Below, piece after piece: positions 53,119-62,700 of a stretch of DNA of 64,000 nucleotides; positions within the stretch are counted from its first letter, which is position 1, and every line of letters starts with the position of its first letter. The stretch covers positions 34,656 to 98,655 of the forward strand of contig CAXQOB010000012.1 in the NCBI GenBank assembly GCA_964225475.1. Direction: 5' to 3'. This DNA is from Rubripirellula sp964225475. GTDB lineage: Bacteria > Planctomycetota > Planctomycetia > Pirellulales > Pirellulaceae. Below the pieces are notes generated by a model. It ran no database searches, was not told the DNA's origin, and saw only the letters and a program-made list of their open reading frames with translations. A program made the position numbers and the translations under genes.

Positions 53119-55788
53119 TTATTTAGGTTCGCTGTTTTCTGCAGCGGCGAAAATGACCGATTTAAGTTCCTCGGTGTTTTCAAGTTCTTCAGTGCGCATG
53201 CTAAGCCAACCCGCCAACCGATTTACCTCAAGGTAAACTTCTTGCACGTCCGCTTTTGCCGATTGCAGATCTCCAACCGCAGCACTGACTTTGGTTCGAG
53301 CACGAAGGTGAGGGACCGAGATTTTTTGAGTCGGCGGCTTTTTTTGTTCCGTGTCATTCTCAGACGGGAGAGGAGCGTGAAGGTATGCAAGTCGTTTTGC
53401 CTCCTCTAAATCTCCGCGGCTCAATGCCATCTCGACCAATTTCTCGTCCTGCCACTCGATGACGTTCTGTAATGCATTTCCATGTTGCGAAATCATGGTT
53501 AGTCCAGAAAGGAAAGCTGCGATGGACCCATCAGGTCGAATGATCAGCAAGTCCGGTTTTACTCCATCCGCGATAATTCCTAGTTGCTGCACTGCGGGGT
53601 GATTGATTCCGCCTTCGATGACCGCTGTTTTGAAGTGATCTGGTGGCCGTTTCTTTTCTTTTTGTAAGGCAATTCTTTTTGCATGTGAGGCTTTCACGTC
53701 ATTCACATTTGCATCAAGAATGACAACATACTGCTCAACGTCTTCGATCGGTCTTTCTGTTGTGAAGGTTCCATAGCGTGCAACATGAGGAGGCGTTTCC
53801 GCTTCCGTTCTGAATTCAACAATTGACCACTTTCCTTGGTTGTCTTTCGGTAACTGAAGTTTCTCGCCATCCAGTGTGGTAAGCCCTATTTGGAATTGGC
53901 GTTTCGCATCCTCTGGTGCTCCAGTGGCTAAAAAGTGTCCCTGACGCCGACCGTAGGTCCACCCCGCAACGAACGGTGGTTGATACATCCAGTAGCGATA
54001 ATAACGGTCCAGTAGAAAAGCGGTTGCAGTCCATACTGCCGGGGTTTCGGGGTGCAGGTCCAGGCTTTTACGACGGTAGGTTTCGTGCAATTGTCGGTCA
54101 CTGATTTCCAAGGCCAATAGGGATGCAAGGGCATTGGCAGTGGCCGATGCAGCGTTCTGATTTGCAAAACGCTCGATGATCGCGGGTAATTCCTCCGTTG
54201 CTTCTTTGATCTGTTGCCTCGCGATGCAGAAGTTGGCAATGATGTCGGTTCCCATTGGGAATTCTTGATCTTTTAACGCATTGGCCTCTTTGCACGCCTC
54301 AGCAAAATACGTTTGCTTCCCTTCCGTCTTCCAGAGGCCTAACAGTGCAACGATGCGCCGATTACGAACAATCCATAAATCGCTTGCTTCAGGATGTTGA
54401 GCAATTGCTTGCTTACATAGTTTTTCCGCCATTCGATATTTGGCTTGTGCCTCGGCTGTTGTTAGACGGTACCGCTGGGGTGGTTTGATAAAGCATGCCT
54501 GAATGGCTTTGAGCTTCTGCTCTGGCAGTGAACCGGATGTACGCTTGAGTCGTTCCGGCTGCTTGGGGTTATTGGCTACCACGGCTTGCCATTCCGGAGG
54601 CGCCGAAGCATCGAACTCGGTTTGTGATTCAGTTACCAAAAAGTCTCCAGCCAAAATTGACTGAAATCGATTTGTATAAATCGGAAGCGTCCAGACCCTA
54701 GCAAGTGATGACTGAAGTGTCCGTTCGTAACCAGAACTGCTTTTGGTGCCACGACCACTCGATCCCGCACCCGACATGAACATTGCGGTGTAACCGGTCG
54801 GTGCCATGGTGAGTTTGAAAGGGTCACCACGAACGTAGGTTTTGTAAATGGGGTGCTCACGTCCCTGTGGTAAACGAACCGCTGGCCAATCGACGCCCAT
54901 CTCATTCAAGATGCTTTTTCCCGCATCGGGTAGGTCGTCGAGATTAAAACTGACGAATTGGTAGCGATCCGCCGCGTTCTTTTCGGCTTTTACTTTTTTC
55001 CATGCTTCTGTTAGTTCGCGAAGATCCTCAATCCCACCATTATCCTTCGACCAGAAATAGAGAGCTGTTGTTTTTCCCATGAAGTCCATCGGAAAACAAA
55101 CGGGCGTGCCATCCGAGAGTTCGAATCGGCCGATGAAGGGTGCGCCAAATACCTGCCCCGCGAGTTTGTCTCTTTGGAAGTTGATCATTTCCATATCGCC
55201 GGGACACCGCTCAGCAATCATTCGTCGCATGTAGGTGGTAAGACCTGCGTCACCGAATTCTAGTGCCATCAGCATTGCAATTCGAATCACTTTGCTCTCT
55301 ACCTCCGTGTTGCGATAACGATCGATCAGGGGAGGCAGGGCAGCAGCTCGGGTTTTGGCATCAGCTCCCTGCTGTGCTAGCTGCGACTGAGAGAGAAGCA
55401 AGTCAGCATCGAGCCGGATTGCTGCGTACTCGTTTGGTGCGTCGGCGAGTAGACGGCAGGTTTCTAGAAAGCTCCTACGATTAAGAGCGGAGTTGTCCAG
55501 TCCAATCAATTTCTGTTGGCTGCTAAAAAGAACACCAAGGATTGCAAAACGGTTCGACGCCTTCCCATTGTTTGCGAGCAGTTCCTCGCAACTGCGAATG
55601 ACTCTTCTGATGGCGAGTTTCTGTCGTGCCGACGAAGTTGATTTTGTTGCTTCTTCCAGCTCTATTTGTAAAGCTGTAATCTCTTTCTCTGGGATTTGCT
55701 TTACTTCTTCTTCTGCACGAGTAGCCACAGCCATTAGGCACAATAAGAGAAGAGTCAGAGAGAATTTAAGGCAATGCGAAAGATTCAT
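53119..55788 (-). CDS. secreted protein with two redoxin-like domains lacking CxxC
   Basis: An 889-residue protein with signal peptide (about 1-25). A helical N-terminal region (about 30-215) precedes a thioredoxin-like fold around 220-340 (LSDGTPVCFPMDFMGKTTALYFWS...). Its active-site stretch reads WSKDNGG, so the CxxC motif is missing. A long TPR-like helical region (about 425-640) is followed by a second redoxin-like segment (about 655-790, LDGEKLQLPKDNQGKWSIVEF), also without CxxC, and a further helical tail. It is therefore probably a binding or scaffold protein and not a thiol oxidoreductase. Last gene of the right-hand minus-strand operon, about 60 bases after the transglutaminase-like gene. 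ATG at 55786-55788. Confidence 0.78.
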   Translation of the reverse strand: MNLSHCLKFSLTLLLLCLMAVATRAEEEVKQIPEKEITALQIELEEATKSTSSARQKLAIRRVIRSCEELLANNGKASNRFAILGVLFSSQQKLIGLDNSALNRRSFLETCRLLADAPNEYAAIRLDADLLLSQSQLAQQGADAKTRAAALPPLIDRYRNTEVESKVIRIAMLMALEFGDAGLTTYMRRMIAERCPGDMEMINFQRDKLAGQVFGAPFIGRFELSDGTPVCFPMDFMGKTTALYFWSKDNGGIEDLRELTEAWKKVKAEKNAADRYQFVSFNLDDLPDAGKSILNEMGVDWPAVRLPQGREHPIYKTYVRGDPFKLTMAPTGYTAMFMSGAGSSGRGTKSSSGYERTLQSSLARVWTLPIYTNRFQSILAGDFLVTESQTEFDASAPPEWQAVVANNPKQPERLKRTSGSLPEQKLKAIQACFIKPPQRYRLTTAEAQAKYRMAEKLCKQAIAQHPEASDLWIVRNRRIVALLGLWKTEGKQTYFAEACKEANALKDQEFPMGTDIIANFCIARQQIKEATEELPAIIERFANQNAASATANALASLLALEISDRQLHETYRRKSLDLHPETPAVWTATAFLLDRYYRYWMYQPPFVAGWTYGRRQGHFLATGAPEDAKRQFQIGLTTLDGEKLQLPKDNQGKWSIVEFRTEAETPPHVARYGTFTTERPIEDVEQYVVILDANVNDVKASHAKRIALQKEKKRPPDHFKTAVIEGGINHPAVQQLGIIADGVKPDLLIIRPDGSIAAFLSGLTMISQHGNALQNVIEWQDEKLVEMALSRGDLEEAKRLAYLHAPLPSENDTEQKKPPTQKISVPHLRARTKVSAAVGDLQSAKADVQEVYLEVNRLAGWLSMRTEELENTEELKSVIFAAAENSEPK

Positions 55789-55847
55789 GACGTGTGACTC
55801 TTCATGTCGGTTCAGTTTGTTGGGGATTTTGGTTTTCGATTCTAGAT

Positions 55848-57773
55848 TTACTGCACAGGCTTTAGCTCAAGTTGTTTGATACTGACTCCCCGATTCGGGG
55901 CGCGGAATGTGATCATGATCGAATTTCTTCCTTCGCGTAGATTGATGATTTGCGGGTCACTCTCCTGCCACATTCCTTTGGTGTAGGGGAGCTGAACATC
56001 GACCAATTCGCGACGATTGATCCGGAAAATAGCATTCATACCTGTTGAAACCGTTGTGAAAAGTGTGGTCACTTCATATTCACCTGCCGCAGGAACTTCA
56101 ATTGAATAGCGCAGGATCTCGGGGCGTTGGCCTAAGCGTTGATAATGAATCTGCATCCCTTCATCCCAACTCTTCAGGAAGCTGACTTTCTCGTTGTTAT
56201 TGATCGGGCTGGTGCACGCAACTGCCGGGATCGTAATCGTTCCATCCGAGGCAGTTACAATGTTCTTGTATTCATCCGGGATTTGGATTGTCTTTATTTC
56301 CAGATCACCGAGGATGGCATCCGATTCTCCAAGTAATCTGGCCTCCTCTTCGGTGAGGGATGCCAATTCCGCTTCGGCAGCTGCTTGCTCCTTGTTCGAA
56401 TCTTCCACAATCACTCGTTTGCTGTGAAATGCAAGAGCATTCCAGAACCCGCCACCATGACCATATCTACGCAAATCCACATCTTGTTCATTGAGCGCGT
56501 CACCAATCCATTGAGCCCTGAGAACCCGGATGTACCGTTCCGGAAAGTCCCTAGCCTGTGAATCAAGGTAGAAATCCAACCCTCCCTGTGGGCCGCACCA
56601 ATTCATCGACCACCACGCTCCCAATCGCACAACCCAACCATCTGGGGTCCATAGGTTCATTGCAGCATGACCGGTTTGGGTTGACCGTCTTGCAGGAATT
56701 CCGAATGAGCGAGTGATGAATCGACCAAAGAAAGCACGTCGTCCACAGATGCCACCGAGTGCAAGCGCTTGCTGCTGAGGCGTGCCGAGGGAATCGTCGT
56801 GTGTGGTGCTGCAGTAGGGTAGGTCACTTTTTACGAGACCGACATAACGCCAGGAGTGGTTCGTGTTGGTAATATGATCGGGCCGAAAGTTGCGAAGCAT
56901 TTGTCTAGCCCACAAAAGTTCTTCATTCGTGTAGGGATCATTTGTAATAAAACGACACTCCCATGCGGTAAAGTTTTCAAACGCAGGATCTAGCTCTCCG
57001 TCAAGGAACGCTTTTTCATAATGCAGATAGCGATCAACCTGGCCATCAGGATTTTCGTTATCGGTGAACACAAGACCATTGATGCTTCCACGTTCTTTAC
57101 CAGCGAGCCACGGTTGGTGCAGTGCTGTTCCCAACGCTAGGTTGTGAAGAATTCCCGGCTCTTTCGCACGGTCACTTGCATTGAGGATTGCCGTGTACAC
57201 TTGCATCGCCTCGCCGTATTCACCTCCATTCGCACCACCCGATCTGAGCATTTCTTTCATCAGCATGTCATCAGAAAAAAGTTTGTCCAGCAACGCTTTT
57301 TCTTCTGCCCCCTGTTGTGCGAACTCAGCAAGGCCTTCCGGGGTGCCGTGACGAAGAATTGCGACACGAATCAGCTTTGCATCAAGAGCATCTTCCGAGA
57401 GAAAAGGATCGATTTGCTTGAGAAGGGTTTGAGTTGCTGAGAGGGATTCAGCGTCATTGATTGCTTTCAGTCGCTGATACTCTTGATGAAGTTTCGGACC
57501 CGCATCCTCTTTTGGTGTCTTCAGTGCAGCAATCGCTTCATGGGCGCGCATGAATGCACTTTTCTCATCGGCTTTCACCGCGGGGAGTTTAGTTGCAATC
57601 TCGCTGCTGAGCTGCTCCAGCATCTCGCGATAATGCTGGCAGATTTTTTCGCCTTCTGCCGTCAGTTCAATCGTCGTTGAACGATCAGCGAACGTTGACA
57701 CAGAGAGAGAAATCACGATCACACCCGAAAGGAGGTAGAGCGACGGGCGTGTGTTTCGTTTTCTAGCGGTCAT
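55848..57773 (-). CDS. secreted transglutaminase-like protein
   Basis: A 641-residue protein. A signal peptide (about 1-27) is followed by a helical region (about 30-330), then a transglutaminase-like cysteine protease core: Cys in GGICGRRAFF, His in TGHAAMNLW and Asp in WTPDGWV give the expected Cys-His-Asp triad. The C-terminal about 120 residues are a beta-sandwich, carbohydrate-binding-like domain (VPAAGEYEVTTLF ... GRNSIMITFRAPNRG). Could crosslink or cut peptide bonds at the envelope; the substrate is unknown. The ATG at 57771-57773 is preferred; an upstream frame to 57875 would run into the SGNH gene. Translated just after the SGNH esterase gene. Confidence 0.82.
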   Translation of the reverse strand: MTARKRNTRPSLYLLSGVIVISLSVSTFADRSTTIELTAEGEKICQHYREMLEQLSSEIATKLPAVKADEKSAFMRAHEAIAALKTPKEDAGPKLHQEYQRLKAINDAESLSATQTLLKQIDPFLSEDALDAKLIRVAILRHGTPEGLAEFAQQGAEEKALLDKLFSDDMLMKEMLRSGGANGGEYGEAMQVYTAILNASDRAKEPGILHNLALGTALHQPWLAGKERGSINGLVFTDNENPDGQVDRYLHYEKAFLDGELDPAFENFTAWECRFITNDPYTNEELLWARQMLRNFRPDHITNTNHSWRYVGLVKSDLPYCSTTHDDSLGTPQQQALALGGICGRRAFFGRFITRSFGIPARRSTQTGHAAMNLWTPDGWVVRLGAWWSMNWCGPQGGLDFYLDSQARDFPERYIRVLRAQWIGDALNEQDVDLRRYGHGGGFWNALAFHSKRVIVEDSNKEQAAAEAELASLTEEEARLLGESDAILGDLEIKTIQIPDEYKNIVTASDGTITIPAVACTSPINNNEKVSFLKSWDEGMQIHYQRLGQRPEILRYSIEVPAAGEYEVTTLFTTVSTGMNAIFRINRRELVDVQLPYTKGMWQESDPQIINLREGRNSIMITFRAPNRGVSIKQLELKPVQ

Positions 57774-57840
57774 CTTGTACTCCAATATCAATCCCGTCCC
57801 GAGCTTGGGTAGTTTCGGGGGGCTTCTGGTTGAACTTGGG

Positions 57841-58572
57841 TCAATTTTCTTGGGTAGCTTGCTGTTTATTATCAATCAGATCGATGGCTTTATCCGCAAA
57901 ACGTCGGCCGAGTTTCGTGGCCCCTTCCTTTGGGAAGTGGATGTCACCATGCGGCTGGTTTTCACTGACGCCGTTGAGATCATCTGTGTTAATCCACGCG
58001 TTGCCCGCGGTATTTCCGAGTTGCTGTTGCGCGGCTCTTACCTTATGCCAGTGTTCGTTGTTGGGTGTGTCACGAGCGTAGTCATTGATCCTTCCAATTA
58101 CAAAGTATAGATCATCTCTCATGAGGTCATGTTTTAGACGGTTAATTAGCTTGATAAAGCTTTCTCGGTATACAGCCGAGAGACGGTTGTTTGCATCTGA
58201 TTCGCCTTGCATCCAGATGAATCCAACCGTGTCAAAGGCTTGTTCCTTGCATGCCACTTTCGCGGCTGCCACGAGAGGATCGTACTCCATTCCGTTTGAG
58301 CTCATCTTTTTCGCGGTTAGGCCTCGTCCATCTGGTTGTCCGTAATCCGAAACCCAGAATCGGATACCTCTCCCTGATTTCATTCGCATGACAACCGCTG
58401 TTTGCTCTATACCGAAGTGTTCGGCCACTCGCTCAGTGAATGCGTCTCTCAACGCACCGGTCATGTTTGATTGTCCGGATAGAATGAAGAGATGTTTGGG
58501 CAAGTCCGCTGCCACCAATAAGGTCGGCGCCAGCAGAGTTGTCGTTAGAAATATGGTCACAGTCAATCTCAT
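57841..58572 (-). CDS. secreted SGNH esterase, sialate O-acetylesterase-like (SASA)
   Basis: A 243-residue esterase. A signal peptide (about 1-21, ending LLVAA) leads to FILSGQSNMTG, the block I motif with nucleophile Ser of the SASA/DUF303 family. IWMQGESDANN is block III-type, and HGDIHFPKEGATKLG carries the catalytic Asp and His. Related enzymes remove O-acetyl groups from sugars. Longer starts exist at 58644 and 58686; the last overlaps the upstream gene by 41 bases. The ATG at 58572 is chosen because it begins the signal peptide directly. It lies between the squalene-cyclase-repeat gene and the transglutaminase-like gene. Confidence 0.85.
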   Translation of the reverse strand: MRLTVTIFLTTTLLAPTLLVAADLPKHLFILSGQSNMTGALRDAFTERVAEHFGIEQTAVVMRMKSGRGIRFWVSDYGQPDGRGLTAKKMSSNGMEYDPLVAAAKVACKEQAFDTVGFIWMQGESDANNRLSAVYRESFIKLINRLKHDLMRDDLYFVIGRINDYARDTPNNEHWHKVRAAQQQLGNTAGNAWINTDDLNGVSENQPHGDIHFPKEGATKLGRRFADKAIDLIDNKQQATQEN

Positions 58573-58645
58573 TGATCCAGAGACTCGACCGTTCTTTAAA
58601 CCGTCTGATTTAGTTGTGATTCGCAATTTCTTGTTGCTCTGCATG

Positions 58646-59716
58646 CTATCGTTGATAAACAGGGATATAGCGATTCGGTGTTCCAAGGATAATGATTGAC
58701 ATTGGGGTCTTATGAGGATAATCCTCCTCCTTTTCCTGCCACGAACCGTTGGGCTGTTGCAGAGCGATCAGGGAATCACGAATCTTGGGATACCACTTTG
58801 CATAGCGTTCATCTCCCGCCTGTACCATCGCCTGCATTGCGTAGTAGTGGGTGTAGTAGAAATGGCCATTGTCTTTACGGGAAAACATCTTGGGGTCATT
58901 CTCTAAGCTATTGAGTGCAGCTTGAACCCACTCCGTATCTCGGTTGCCAGCGAGCTGTGCCGCGTAAGTCCCACCTGCGGTGCAGGCAAGTGTGTACCCT
59001 CTGCCCTGATAACCGAATCCGCCTCGTTGCTCGTCGAAAGCTTGATCTCGAAGATAGCCCGTGAGTCGGTCGATGGTATCACTCGGGATGAGCACACCAG
59101 CTTCTCGGGCGGAAGCGAGTGACACAAATACCATTGCGGTAACCGAGGTGTCTTGCCCCGAGTCAGGGCGAGGAGCATAACGCCATCCGCCTAGTGGACT
59201 TTGTGAGCGAAGAATGATCTGAACCACTCTCTCAAGCGCGTCTTGGATTTGCTGGTTGTCTTCTTTGTCGCTCGTCATTCCCCATAATTCTGACATGGCG
59301 ATCGTGAACAAGCCGATCTCGTACATCTTCACACCCATGGCACCGGTGGGTGAATCCTTTGCTCGTTTGAGTAGGTAGTTTTTCGCGCGATCTAAAGCGG
59401 CTCCGTAGCGACCAAAGCCGGGAAAGTGCCCTTCCACCATGAAAGCCATGAGACCCAAGCTAGTACCTGCAATCGCGTAATCATCGCTTCCACTCGTTGA
59501 CCATGATCCATCTTGGTTTTGACTTGTGATCAGAAACTGTAAGCCTCGCTCGATTGCTTGCTTGGCTTCCTCGGTTAGTTCCGGCGCATCCACGGCGACC
59601 GACGTTTCATTGGATGCCGCCTCCTGCCCAAACCCATTCGATGTGGTGGGTACAATGTTGGCCAGCAAGCCGAGTGTGAAGAGAGTGGTCAGCAGTGCTC
59701 TGTTGGTCAGTATCAT
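58646..59716 (-). CDS. secreted prenyltransferase/squalene-oxidase-repeat protein
   Basis: A 356-residue secreted protein. A signal peptide (about 1-30) is followed by an alpha/alpha-barrel of the terpenoid cyclase/prenyltransferase type: repeats with QNQDGSWSTSG, QSPLGGWRY and QPNGSWQEKE (QW-like motifs). The DxDD active-site motif of squalene cyclases is not seen, so it is likely not a cyclase. Such proteins are common in planctomycetes, next to MoxR/BatA-type genes and giant coiled-coil genes, with unknown roles. Its start (59714-59716) overlaps the stop of the giant gene by four bases (ATGA), showing translational coupling. The esterase gene follows at once. Confidence 0.88.
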   Translation of the reverse strand: MILTNRALLTTLFTLGLLANIVPTTSNGFGQEAASNETSVAVDAPELTEEAKQAIERGLQFLITSQNQDGSWSTSGSDDYAIAGTSLGLMAFMVEGHFPGFGRYGAALDRAKNYLLKRAKDSPTGAMGVKMYEIGLFTIAMSELWGMTSDKEDNQQIQDALERVVQIILRSQSPLGGWRYAPRPDSGQDTSVTAMVFVSLASAREAGVLIPSDTIDRLTGYLRDQAFDEQRGGFGYQGRGYTLACTAGGTYAAQLAGNRDTEWVQAALNSLENDPKMFSRKDNGHFYYTHYYAMQAMVQAGDERYAKWYPKIRDSLIALQQPNGSWQEKEEDYPHKTPMSIIILGTPNRYIPVYQR

Positions 59717-62700
59717 TGTGCTACTCTCTCATAGTAGTTTTTCAGTAGAGCTCGATATTCCAAGGGAAGTTCACGTGCAAAGTTTTGATTGAGAGCCGCT
59801 CGATTGCGATCACCCAGTACCTTCCACTCTGAACGCTTGTCTCTAACTGCTTCTCCGCTGACAAAATCCGAAATAAAACCGGCTGAAAGTGCTGATTCAC
59901 TATCACTGCCCTCCGAGGAATCACCATCACCTTCACTTGGGGCGGCGACGGGAGCAGCTGTTTCGAGGATGATCGACTGCTCAACAATGTAATGCCGCAT
60001 TTTTTCGTCAGCGACTCGTTGGAGCTCTCTGATTTCCAGCAGCTTGTCTGGTACAAAGTTCTCGATAGCTTGAGAAAGTTTCTGGTTTGCAACTCCCAAC
60101 GCCCCTTCCTCATCCTCAGGCACAAGGATCTGCTTCAAGCGTTTCGCAATTAGTTCTTGTTCTTTTTGTATTTGATTCCACTGCTCTGACGAGGTCTGCT
60201 GCGTCTGCCGATAGAGTTGTTTGTGATCGCTCGCCAACGCCAAGACTTCGACCAAGCGTACTAGAGCCGGATCACTATCGGAGAGTACCTCGATCGACGG
60301 TAGCCCATGTAGCATCGTGATGACCATGAGTAGTTCTTCGGTGTTTTCTGCGTAGATTTCGGTGGCAAGTTCCATTGCATCTGAAGCTGAGGAGACTTGA
60401 CCACTATTTATTTCCTCGAGAGCTTCCTGCATGATCTCTGCCGGCTCTTTGAAAGATTCCATGCCGGTTCCGTTGAGTAGCGTTTCACCTGTAGTTACAG
60501 CGTCTGACAACAATTGCTGCTGAAGTTCGCTGATTCTTTCGTACTCGCCTGGTTTCGCAGTGATAGTACGTTTGTGCAGTTCAGATTGCCGGTGCTGAAG
60601 GACGGTGATGTCAGAAACCGCACCGTGCAGAAAGTCAACAACCTCGGCGATGTACCCTGTTTGTACCGTGATGTCCTCCACCAATAGCTGGACATCCCCC
60701 AGCGATTCAGCTGCGACATCTTGAGCGTCAACGGCGTCAAATTTGTCGCCGGTCTCGATTGCCAGGATTGCATCCTCAAAATCAGTCTTTGCAAATGCGA
60801 GTGGTGTGCCAACATCAAGCCTTGCAGCGACCATGTCAAGCAGAGGAGATACATCGTTAATGCATCCAAGCATGTTGCGAAATTGAGGAAGGTTTGATTT
60901 CATTGCATCAATCTCTGATGCCTCGGTTTGTTCCAACAGGTCATTTTGCTCTGCAACAATGTCGCTCATGTACCCATTGGCAAAGCCGACGGATCGCTGA
61001 AAGAGGAGTAGATCCTGTAGTAAGCTGAGCCTTTCGTTCTGTGCGACAACGATCGAGAAAGCCGAAGCCAAGGCATCGGCAGATTTTTCCTGGTTGAGGA
61101 TTGCAGACTCCGCATTGTTTTCCTGAAGTGCCTGCACAGCTAACTCAAGAAAATCACTCGCTTCATCGAGTTGAGTTATCAGGGGTGGAAGATCCGGGTC
61201 AGATCCATTTTCTTTTCGGAGTGCATTCAGATACCCGGAAACCTCATCTGCTAGATTCCGCTGTGGTTCAATCAGAGGTTCCAGCGTCTGTTCTTCCAGT
61301 GCTGCCAAGTCGGTCCTCTCCAGAATCCCGATGACCCGCGATTCAAACTCTTCAATATTTGTCATCCTCTGACTTGATGACGCGACGAGAGTCCCTACGC
61401 CTTGGGTTTGTAGTCCCATATCAACTGACCACCGATCAACCAGATTGACGACTTCGATCAATAATTGATTTGCGGTAGTTTGAGACTCAATGGTTTTCTG
61501 TTTGCCAGACATCTCAAGGCTTCTCGAGATCTCTGCCATCACCTCATCTGCCTGTTGAAGCAGGTTCTGGACCGGAGGAGGCTGTGGCATTTTTTCGTCA
61601 AACAATCCGGCCCGTGGTGCGGGTACAGTCGGTAACATCATCGTGATGAGCTGTTTTCGAATCGACTGCTGTACTTGTTTGAATGTATCTCGTTGATTAC
61701 GAAATCTGTCGGGATCGGATTTGGTGATATCAATGAGCAGTTGTTCCTGCAATTCAGCAAGGGTCCTGATTAAGTCTCGCGTCTGAAGTAAGGTGGAATA
61801 GGCTCCGCTGAGTCGAACGCTGAACTCCGCGTCAAGTAGCGTGCGGACCAAGTCTGACTGCAGTGTGTTCGCTTCTTTATTCTGGTTTTCAACTATGAGC
61901 GAGGATGCTGTTTGCATCCTCTCGATGGTTCCCGAGCTGCGGATGTTTTTGAGGCTTCGTGTCAACCTCAGCACTGCGAGTGGACGTTCCTGATATTGGA
62001 GTCCTGACTGTAGGTCATCGATGAGCTTCTGGGTCCATTGTGCTAACTTGGCCTGTTGTTCAGAAATCACTGATCGATGGATTGCTTCCGTTTGAACGAT
62101 GGTTTGCCAACGTAATGCTCCCTGGAATTTAGCAAGCATGCGAGTCTCGCGGGCATAAACCTCTTGCGCCGAATCGATCCCTCGCAGCATCACTAACGCG
62201 CCCAGATCTCGAGCCGCTTCGTTGACTGCCGACGCAGCGTTTTCCGCGTGAGGGGAAATAGGCGGTTGGTCGCTTGATGATTGATCGCGAAAACGCGTTG
62301 CAGCTTCTGCGATATGAGTTTCAGCGATGTCAAGAATCTCTTTCTTGATCGCTGTGAGCGATGCAACTTCTTCAATGCCTTCAAGACCATTCGCTGACAA
62401 ATCATCGAGAAGGTGTTGCATTTGATTTGCAACGTCTCTCAAGTCGTTGCGGGTCATCTCTTGGCGAATTGCTTCGAGCTGGCATGCTTGTTTATAGCCT
62501 TCGGCGTTGGATTCAAGGTCTACCACATTATCGAATGCGGTGCGTTGTTTCCGATAAATAGCTTCAATGCGAGAAAGAAGTCGATCCTGTTGTTTTCGGA
62601 TCTGTTCCAGGTATTTCTCTTTGGAGAGAAAGGTGATACGACGAGTCTCTGATCGGACTATATGGGGGCCTAGTGGTTGGGGATAGCGATCGCTGGCCTC

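Noticed and set aside
58646..59716. Cyclase-repeat protein as a squalene-hopene cyclase
   Set aside because: It is only 356 residues, has a signal peptide and lacks a DxDD motif; real squalene-hopene cyclases are about 630 residues and cytoplasmic/monotopic.
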